NCBI RefSeq assembly: GCF_043641665.1
Contig: NC_092182.1
Span: 26,133,741-26,197,740, forward strand
DNA from: Enoplosus armatus
Lineage: Eukaryota > Chordata > Actinopteri > Centrarchiformes > Enoplosidae
Length of the DNA stretch: 64,000 nucleotides
Direction: 5' to 3'
Position 1 is the stretch's first letter, and every line of letters begins with the position of its first letter. This document shows positions 33,689-44,200 of the stretch, piece after piece. The position numbers were made by a program, and so were the translations under genes. The notes below the pieces were generated by a model, which worked only from the letters and a program-made list of their open reading frames with translations, was not told the origin of the DNA and made no database searches.

Positions 33689-36600
33689 ACCAGGTTCATG
33701 GCCACTAATGACCTGATGCTGGAGCTCCAGAAGGACAGCATCAAACTGGACGAGGACAGTGAGAGGAAGGTGGTGACCATGCTGCTCAAACTGCTGGAGG
33801 ACAAGAACGGGGAGGTGCAGAACCTGGCTGTGAAATGGTAAAAACACACCACACACACAGGTTAGGGTGTGCAAATGGAAAGATGTTTATGTTGTTCAGT
33901 CTATGGAGAAGCAGCATTGACTTGCTCATTTCTGATCAGGGTGGTGGGGGGCTGGACCCAGCACTACGCTGCTTATTGACATCTAATGATGTTGTCATTA
34001 TTTTGTAGAATATTTCAAATGAAATCAAATTTCATGTTATGTAGAGAAGGAAATTCATTGGTCGGAGATGCAAAAGTATACATAGAAGCAATACAAAAAT
34101 AAAAAAGCAATCCATAACATGAACAATACCTATATTACCTGTAATAATCCGTAAATACCTGTGCATCATCTCGGGGTGCAGAGTCCTGTATGTTCTCCCT
34201 CCCTAACTGTTGTGGTTGTGGTTTGAACTCGGCTCTCTTCCTTCTGTAGTTTGTTCTGATCCTTGACACACACATTCCCAAACACACAAAGCAAGCTAAA
34301 AGTTGACGAGTATAAAAGTACGCGATGAGCCGTTCTAAACTTTAAGCATCATTTTACTGATGCAGGAAAATCATTCTTTGCTGCACGTTTTGGCCTCAGA
34401 TGCTGCACAATCAGTAAAGATTATTATTATTCTCAACTTCTAGATATGTAGAGTTTGAGACTCTTTCACATGACATGGATTAGCTGTTGTAGATGTTACA
34501 GAAACACTTTGTACTTGTATACAGATATCGTATGTTGTTGGTCATTGTTGCTTTTTATTTATATTTATATATACACCTATTTTCACCTACTTGTATATAG
34601 TATAGTTCTGTTTATTTTTATCTTTGTTGTCTTGTTTTTGGCTGCATGTCTGTTTCTATCTTCCTGTAAATTGTTCTGTGTGTAACATTGATAGTAACTT
34701 AAAACTGGATTCCTTGTATGTGTTCACACACACCAAGTGCTCGCTCATGCTGGGAACTGTTGGGTCTCTGTAAATAATATTGTAAAGACTACAGTCCAGA
34801 CGTGCTAACTTGTACTTGGCCAGTAAAGCTGATTCTGATTCTGTGGGTGTGTTTGGTTTTCAGCCTGGCCCCTCTGGTGAGCAAGGTGAAGGAGCCTCAG
34901 GTGGAGACGATGGTGGACACGCTGTGTTCAAACATGATGTCAGACAAGGAGCAGCTGAGAGACATTTCCAGCATGGGACTGAAGACTGTGATCGCTGAGC
35001 TGCCGCTGTCTTCATCAGGTGAGGGCTGAAATAATCTCATCGCCGTCAACTTCCATCTTATTCTTATTCGTTTTTGATGCCATCTGACGTTAAAGATGCT
35101 GCTAAGTTTAAATTCAGACAAACGCTCCTCATTCAAGGGATTTTGGCTTTAAATAACTAGAAAATAGTCTGTGTGATAACAGCTGTTTTTGTGTGAATAT
35201 TTTATTATTTATTTTAAAAAGTGGGTTATTCTACAGCAGCACAGCCAGAAGACTAAAATGTGCATTAGACATGTAATTGATAGATTTTTATATTTAAAAG
35301 TGACGGCCTGTAAATTTCAGAATACTCTGCTGAAATTTGATGTACACAGATATAATGCAATTTTTGACCATTTTTCTCATCAAATCATTTAAAAATACCT
35401 TGAGCATTTTTACAAATTAAATTCTCACTTTAGGGTTAGGGTTAGTAACCTATGTGTGGTTTACTTAATGTTAAATTTTTCTTTTTTACTTGCCAGATCT
35501 GTTGCTTTTTTAATTTCCCTGTGGGTTCTTGTGTTTGTGTGGGTTGCCAGGTTTGACCCTGACTGTCAGTGTTTGTAAGAAGATAACCTCCCAGCTGATT
35601 GGTGCCATGGGGAAACAAGAAGACGTGTCAGTTCAGTTAGAGGCCCTGGACATCCTGTCGGACATGTTGGGAAGGTAAAATTACAACACACTGCCATGCT
35701 AGCAGCTGGTTGGTCCACCACTTTGATCCAGACTGAAATATCTCAACAGCTATTGGATGGATTAACATTTTCTACAGACAGTCGTGGTCCCCAGAGGATG
35801 TCTCCTGCTGAGTTTGGTGATCCTCTGACTTTTCCTCTAGCGCCACCATGAGGTTCACATTTGTTGTTTCGAGTGAAATGTCTAAACAACTGTTGGATGC
35901 ATTGCCATGAAGTTTTGTCCAGACGTCTTCCCCTCTCGATGAATTGCAAGAACTTTGGTGATCCTCTGACATTTTGGCGCCATCATGTGGCTAAAATTGT
36001 ACTTTGTGTGATACTTTATGATCAAATACCTGCAAAACTTGATTAAGTCAGAGGCGATGTTAGTGCTAACTGTTGTTGTTTTGATTCTCTCTCCAGGCTC
36101 AGTGGAGCACTGGTCAGTTTTCACAGCTCTCTGCTCTCCAGCCTGCTCCCCCAGGTAAGAAACACTCACCTGTAACACCCAATGACTATATATTTAACCT
36201 CCTCCCTACTCGCTGTAGTAGTGAATAGTAGTAGCAGTAGTAGTAGTGTTTGTAATAGTGGTTTTTGCAGTACTAATATACTAATTAAAAATGTTTGTGA
36301 ATGAATGAGAACATTTTCATTCAAAAGTGCACGATTTTTCTTTCTTTTTCAGTCATTGTGACATATTGTGCCAGCTATATTTTATTTTATTGGTTTAATA
36401 AATGTTTTTATCCATCCATCTCTCATCTGTCTGTCCATTCATTCATTCATTCATTCATTCTCTCCTCACCCTGATGCTCTATCAGTTAACCAGCCCCAGG
36501 ATGGCGGTCAGGAAGCGCTCCATCTTGGCTCTCGGTCACCTGGTGCCCTGCTGTAGCTCCGCCCTCTTCTCCCAGCTGACCGAACACCTGTTGACGGAGT

Positions 36601-36773
36601 TGGCCAAGGGCCCGCCCACTTCAATGACGAGGACGTACATCCAGTGCCTGGCAGCCATTAGCCGTCAGGGCGGCCATCGAGTCGGTGAGATCTGTTGTTG
36701 CGTTCACGTCTGAAGTCGCTACACTGCTCATTTTCTTTTTTTTATTTATTTGGCCATGCAGATTTAGATAAAG

Positions 36774-36804
<31 letters not shown>

Positions 36805-36972
36805 TCGTGTGTGTGTGTGTGCGTGTGTGTGTGTTCTGTAGGAGAGCATTTAGAGAAGCTGATCCCCATGGTGGTTAAGTTCACCAGTGTGGAGGACGAT
36901 GAGCTCAGAGAATATTGTTTCCAGGCGTTTGAAGCCTTTATACGCAGGTAAACACACACACACACACACACA

Positions 36973-37008
<36 letters not shown>

Positions 37009-37965
37009 CTCTCTCTCTGTCTGTTACTCGTATTGCGTCCATTGATTGACAGGTGTCCAAAGGAGATGTCCCCCCATGTTGCCACGGTAACACAGCTTTG
37101 TCTTAAGTTCATGACCTTTGACCCTAACTACAATTATGATGACGAGGAGGAGGAGGAAGAAGATAGCATGGACATAGAGGACGGGCTTGATGAAGGTCTG
37201 TGTTTGTTTGCATTTGTTTCCTCTTTTGGTTTGTTGATAAGTTTTGAGAGTTCATCCTGCTTCCTGTGTAAATACTTTGCTTTGTGGTACTAAAACTTTA
37301 AAATAATGAGTGGGAGTTTAAGGTAACTAGTTTACGCACACCATTTGATTTGGTGCAGGTTGTCACCTTTTGGTCAGTGTTAGGTCAGATTTTAAAAACA
37401 AAGAAAAGGGAGTGTTAGCATCATAATCAGTTTGTATGACTTCACCGATATAATAAGGTACTTATTCAGGACAGAAAGCGATGATGAGACGAAGTAATAA
37501 GTGAATTCAACTCAGCGTCTCATGACCACGTCCAGAATCAGACGAGGAGTACAGTGACGATGATGACATGAGCTGGAAGGTGCGGCGCTCCTCCATCAAG
37601 TGTCTGGAGGCGTTGATCAACACCCGGCGGGACCTTCTCCTCTCCTTCTACTCCTCCATCTGCCCCGCTCTGCTGGCCCGATTCAAGGAGCGCGAGGAGA
37701 ACGTGAGGGCGGACGTCTTTGCTGCTTTTTCAACGCTGCTGAGGCAAACGCGAGCGGGATCGAGCCACCACGGCCTCATCGCGGCCGGTTCGGACTCAGG
37801 GCTGAGCAGGGAGGAGGAGCCTGCAGTCGCCATGCTGAAGACACAGGTACAGAAGGATGAAGGGGAGAAGAGGATGGTGGGGAGGATCAGAGTTATACAG
37901 TTATACAAACATTTTCTGAAGACTCGAGGTATTTGTCATCGGGCAGAGCCAAACAACCAGGGTTT

Positions 37966-38035
<70 letters not shown>

Positions 38036-38189
38036 TGTCTGTCCAGGTGCCCATGATAGTGAAGGCTCTCCACAGGCAGCTGAAGGAGAAGAGCATTAAA
38101 TCTCGACAGGGCTGCTTCTGTCTCCTCACTGAACTGGCTCACACTGTACCTGGAGCCCTGGAACAGCATATACCTGCTCTAATACCTGG

Positions 38190-38236
<47 letters not shown>

Positions 38237-41200
38237 GCTCATTTGCACTATAAACCTACTTGTTTTTACCTTCAACTGCTTTGTTTTCTCTTCCCCCTGC
38301 TCTCTTCTGTCCTCCACTATCTCCTTTTCTTTATTTTGTCTTTTCCCCTCCTGCTCCCTCCTCCCTCCTCCCTCCCCCCTCCCTCGTCCTTCCTCCTTCC
38401 TCCAGGTATTGTCTTCTCCCTGACAGACAAGTCCACCTCCTCCACCATGAGGATCGACGCTCTCTCCTTCTTCCACGTCCTCCTCCTCTCCCACCCTCCT
38501 CAAGCCTTTCAGCCGCACATGCAGGTTCTTTAAACCTCTTTTAAAGCTTTGCTTCAGGACATCTGCAGAGTGAAACATGCCTATTGTACAGGACGATCCG
38601 CTGGTAAACATAATGTAAACCTGCAGACTGCACTGGCCTTTGTGTTTAGCCTCACATCTTCAGTTCTGTGGCTCAGTCAGCTCATTTCAGTGCTCTGATT
38701 CTTCTCCATTTTTGCACTCAAACACAAGAAGTCTGTTTCTAGGTTTCTATGCAAAACACTGAATCAGAATCAGTCAGAATTCATCACAGTCATCTGTTGC
38801 CTCCACACTGATCCTGTGTCCACGTGACAACAGAAAGAATGAAAATAATGAAATTAAACATGAATGTCACAGCTTTGAGTCCTGCCTGCAAAAGTATGAC
38901 ATTCACAATATACTTAAGTATCAAAAGTACAAGTGCTCATTATGCAGAATGGCTCATTTTAGAATCTTTTTTGAATAACTGGCTTATAATTATTGATTAA
39001 TAATTATTAAATGTTGCAGCTGGTGAAGGTGGAGCTAATTACTTTACATACTGCTGGGTAGCTTAATCCATAATAATACATCGTAATTTATTAGTTGATT
39101 TATATTTTGTATCAATATATAATATAATATAATCGGAAAAGTATCTAGTAACTAAAGTTATCAAATAAATGAAATGGAGTAAACGGTTCAATATTGGCTT
39201 CCATTCAATTGGCTGGAGTAGAAATATAAAGTTGCATAAAATGGAAATACTTAAGTAAAGTACATGTACCTCAATCCACCCTCCAGTTGTGACATTTTTC
39301 AAAACTTTCCTTTGAATTCTTTATCATAAAAGAATGATTTTGCTGAAAAAAGGCTGTAAAAAGTCTAATTTCCAAGGCCGAGACATAAAGGCAAAGACTC
39401 CTGAGCAGCCACAGAAACAGATTCAACAGCTGATGTGTTTATTTACAGTGTGGTTTATTAAAGATGCAGCTGTAAGATTTGTCTCCAGGAGAGGCAAAGG
39501 CACAAACACAAACTCAACACAAACTACAGAACAAGTCTAACTAGGAAGGTAATACAGCGAAATCAAATGAACCAAACTACAGTGACTCACCTCCCTGTCT
39601 AACATAAACAAAACTGATGGCCCAAAAAGATCTTACACACTAGAACAACAACAAGGTTTTGCTCCACACAACGCCGGCTCATTATAAGTGTTATCTGGAA
39701 GGAGCCAATCGTCTGCAGGTGTCGTCAGCTGGTGAACCAATCACCTCTGCTGTCTGGTACACACCTATTAACATACACTCTCACTCTCTCACGCACCTGT
39801 CACACAAGGTTCTGAACTCGGTGGCTTTGTATTTGTGACTTCATACCTGGGGAAAGGATCTTAAGATGAGCGCGTAAAGACTTCTGTTTGTCGCCCCCGC
39901 TGTGATCCCTGCAGGTGCTGCTGCCTCCGGTGGTGGCGTGTGTTGAAGACACTTTCTATAAGATCACCTCGGAGGCTCTGCTGGTCACCCAGCAGCTGGT
40001 CAGAGTGATGAGGCCGCAGGGACAGACCGCCACAGCGGGAGGATTCGACCCCAAACCGTTTGTCAGAGAGGTGTGATGGGTCAGGTTTGATAGGACTGTT
40101 TTCTCCTCTGATCTGTGGTATTTTCATTTTGGTCGTTTCGCTCTGCTTTATACTTTACTGGCTGTTATTTTCAACTATGGCTGTTATAACCATAGAGTCG
40201 TAATATTCTCTTTTCATTATGAACACCCAGAAGACCGGTAAACGTTAGCAGCCCAAAGGCTGGAAGACACTGTACGGATTCGGTCTGATTTTTTGGCCCC
40301 GACTAATTTAAGAATCTGGCCCATTTTCTGCCAGATTGGTTGTCGTGCAGATTGAGATTAATCACCTGAACGATCAACGATCTGGCTGTCGGACGATCGG
40401 GTGGATTTCTGGCAGCTCAGATATTTTGCTCGGCTGTCTTGCAGTTGCATGGCTGCTGTCAAAAGATCTGCTATAAACTGTAATGCTTGTTTTAATATTG
40501 TCGGAATAGTATTTTACATGTTAAAACTGTAGTATTGAGACTGATGTGATATAAAACTGATCTTTATATATATGTACAGTGCTTAACAAATGTATTAGAC
40601 CCCCACCCAGTGTAAGGTGTTTGCCCCCGCTGCCCTAAATTAACAGTATTGCTCTGTAATGGTTAATCCACCAGTATGTGCAAGCCAAGCTCTTTAATCA
40701 AAATGAGATCTTTAATGCTAAAATATAATTATTGCTGTTATCCATGAATTCTCAAATTTACTGTTTTACAAAAAAGCAGAATAAAATAGTAAAGCACATT
40801 CTTATTATTTTTTGATTGAGATGCCAAGTGACAGTTATTTACTTGCATTCCTGAACAGAAACATTTAAATTTGTGGTTGCAAGAATGAAAGCTGTTATCA
40901 GGGCCGAAGGAGGTCGTACAGAATATCAAGATTAATTATCACAGGACAAAAACAGACGGGGGGTGCTTATGTTGAGTGTGGGCACAACTGATGCGAACAG
41001 TGTCCGCCCAGCTGAAGAGACGGTCAGCAAATAAAATCATGAACTTTTGTTTCTCCAAGGTGTTTTCTGTAACCCTGAAGAGGCTGAAAGCAACAGACAT
41101 CGACCAGGAAGTGAAAGAGAGGGCTATTTCCTGTATGGGTCACATGGTGTGTCACCTTGGCGACCACCTGGGGGCGGAGCTGCAGGGGGTTTTGGCGATC

Positions 41201-44200
41201 TTTCTGGAGAGGTTAAAGAATGAGATCACAAGACTGACAGCAGTCAGGACCATCACCCTCATCTCTGCTTCACCATTTAAGGTTCAGAGGACACAGTCTT
41301 TATTTGACTTGAACTTATAACTTATTACTTAACTTAAACTCATAAAACGTCTTTCCCAAATAAGAACTGGCCAAAAAAAGACTTTTCTCTCTGTTTCCTC
41401 CGTCTCATCCAGATCAACTTGTCGTCCATCCTGCCAGAAGCTTTGTCTGTGTTGGGATCTTTCTTGAGGAAGAACCAGCGGGCTCTGAAGCTCGGCACGC
41501 TGGCGTGTCTGACCGCGCTGGTCACGCATCACGCCGCCAGCATCAAACCTGCGGCCCTGGAGCCGGTGCTGAGCGAGCTTCCTGCTCTGGTGGATGAGAG
41601 CGACATGCATGTGTCACAGGTGCCGCACTGAATTTAACACTAACACACATTAATCATGCTCCTTCCGCCATGTTCGGTGTTACATTTAGAGAATAACTCT
41701 CTTGGTTCAGGGTGATCTGATAAAGAGATAACTGAGAAACATGGATACACCCATAAAAGCAAATGTGTCACCTGCTACAAACTAGAAAATACTCAGACAG
41801 TACATATTCGCCATGGTGGCAAAATCCTTTAAAACTGCTAATTTAATAATAGAAATGTTATTCTGTAATTGGATTTTGATCTGCATGGAAACACAGGCAT
41901 TTTAAATACATTTATGGTTTGTAGAAAATACCTGTCAGGGGAAATTAGGATGAATTGTACAAAATGTCTGGCCATTTATATTTATCATATGTAGCACTAC
42001 CTACAGGAGTTGTCAAAATGTCTTTATAATTCTGTTTTGGAGATTTACATCGAAATAGGCCAGAAGAAGAAAAAGAAGGTGACAGAATCAGAATCAGCAT
42101 CAGAAATACTTTATTGATCCCCGGGGGGGAAATTACACAAAGTGTTAGATTAGTGAAGAAGAAATGAGCGTACCAGAACTGTCTGCGATGAGGTTGCATT
42201 GTGGGTAATGTAGGCCCCAGGTTAGGAGTGCAACGTTTGAAGATCTCTTTCAAGCCCTTTTTTGAGATATTCTGCTAATTCACCGACAAACAAAAGCAAA
42301 ACCTTCTTATTACCTTCCAGTCCCGCTGACCTGTGATACAGCTTTCCATACACGCTCTGTTTAGGTATCCGTCACCTTGCTGACCTGCATGGCCAAAGCC
42401 TGCCCCTCCTCTCTGGCTAAGATCAGCTCCTCTGTGCTGCCGGGAGTCTTCAGACTCGTCCATTCTCCACTGCTGCAGGGTGGTGCGCTGGCAGCCATAC
42501 TGGACTTCCTACAGGCACTAGTGCTATCCAAAACCAGTAACCTGGGCTACAGGTAAGATGGTGTGTGTGTGAGCTATGTGTTGGATCTGTTTAGGCCCAA
42601 ATGTCCCCACAACAATAGAAAACTTAGGGTTCAGGATAATCGCTAATGGTTTGTAATGTTTTTATTGACCTACGTGGGGTTTTAATACTGATATGAATCT
42701 GATTTTTCTGGATGTTCTTTTTGCCGATATTCAGATGTTTTCACCATTTTCACGTTTTAAGAAGCTCAAAAAAGAGCAAGAATGCAAAAATCCAGTGTTT
42801 CCCTCAGGCTTGTAAACAGCACTCATCAAGTGACATGAAAACTTTCTAAAACCCACAGCGCTGAAACTCCTTTAGGTGATTAGACAACTATTACAAGACA
42901 ATCGAGAAATATGACAGCATGTTTAAACTTAAACAGACTCTTCTAATCAGTCCTCCTCCCCTCTCCCCCCCCCCCCCCCCCCCCCCCCCAGTCACTTGCT
43001 GAAGTCTCTGACAGACCCGTTCCACAGCTCTCAGTCCTCAGCAGACGGCTCCGTCATCCACAGACAGTCCTTCCACTCGGTGTCTCGCTGTGTGGCAGCT
43101 CTGTCGTCCGCCTGCCCCAAAGAAACACCAGGAACTGTGTCCGGCCTCATACAGCAGGTGTGTGAGTGTTCGCACGCTCGTAATGCACAACACCTTCTGC
43201 CTCTTTGGGTTTTGCTGTATCTCTTGTCCTCCGCTCAGGTGAAGAATCCCGGTTCTCCGGAGTCTGCTCGAGTCCTGGCTCTGCTGTGTCTGGGGGAGGT
43301 GGGAAGGAGCGGCAGCCTGGGAGGAAGTAAGGAGGTGCAGGGAGTCATCCTGGATGCCATCTCCTCCACCAGTGAGGAGGTAAGACATACACGTTCCCAG
43401 TCTGCAAATATCAATTATTAAAAAACATTTAAACATTTTGAAAAACACCATGAAAGACAGCACGTTCCCAGAGTCCAGGGGGAATCTTTCATAAGTCAGA
43501 GTCCATATGAGTCCAGATCCCAACACAAGTTACAATTATATAAAACAGATAATCAGCACATCCTCCCACATATCTAGCTAATCCAGAAGCTTTCGATCGT
43601 ATCCCACTGCCTTCCTCAGCAAATGAAACTTGCTCAGATGCCGTTTCATTTATAGAAGGTTCACACTTCATCTAGAGATAAAAGCTGAACTTGTTAAGTT
43701 GAACTTAGTCGTCTGGAATCAACACACCAAATGTAGCTTTTAAAAGTCAAATCTTTCCTTGATGTCAAAGTCTTTTCTGAGTGAGGTGGTTGAGAGATTA
43801 GAGAGGGATTTCAGATCAGACTCCTGTAATGGTTTATATATCATACACATGGTGACAAATAAAGAGAGAAGCTTGAAAATCAACAAAAAGATCCTTCAAA
43901 GTGAAACTAGTGAGCTGTGAATATATTGGTTGAAAGTGAGAAAAATCTCCAATATCTCTTCAACAATCAGAGACAGCTAAACCCTATTCGGGGCAGCTCG
44001 TCAGGTATGTTCAACATGACTTTACACAGGTGCTTATTTTTTAATATTAACAGTATCTGGTTTGTGATTTCAGGTGAAGACGGCAGCATCCTGCGCTTTA
44101 GGCAGCATGGCGGTCGGTAGCCTGAACGACTACCTGCCCTTCCTGCTGAAGGAGATCTCCTCCCAGCCACGCAGACAATACCTGCTCCTGCACTCCCTCA

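Noticed and set aside
35432..35448. TTAGGGTTAGGGTTAG as an interstitial telomere site
   Set aside because: Less than three units; expected by chance in AT-rich DNA.
43038..43526. Long minus-strand frame opposite cand2 exons 16-17
   Set aside because: Antisense shadow of real coding sequence; the plus-strand exons fit CAND2 exactly.
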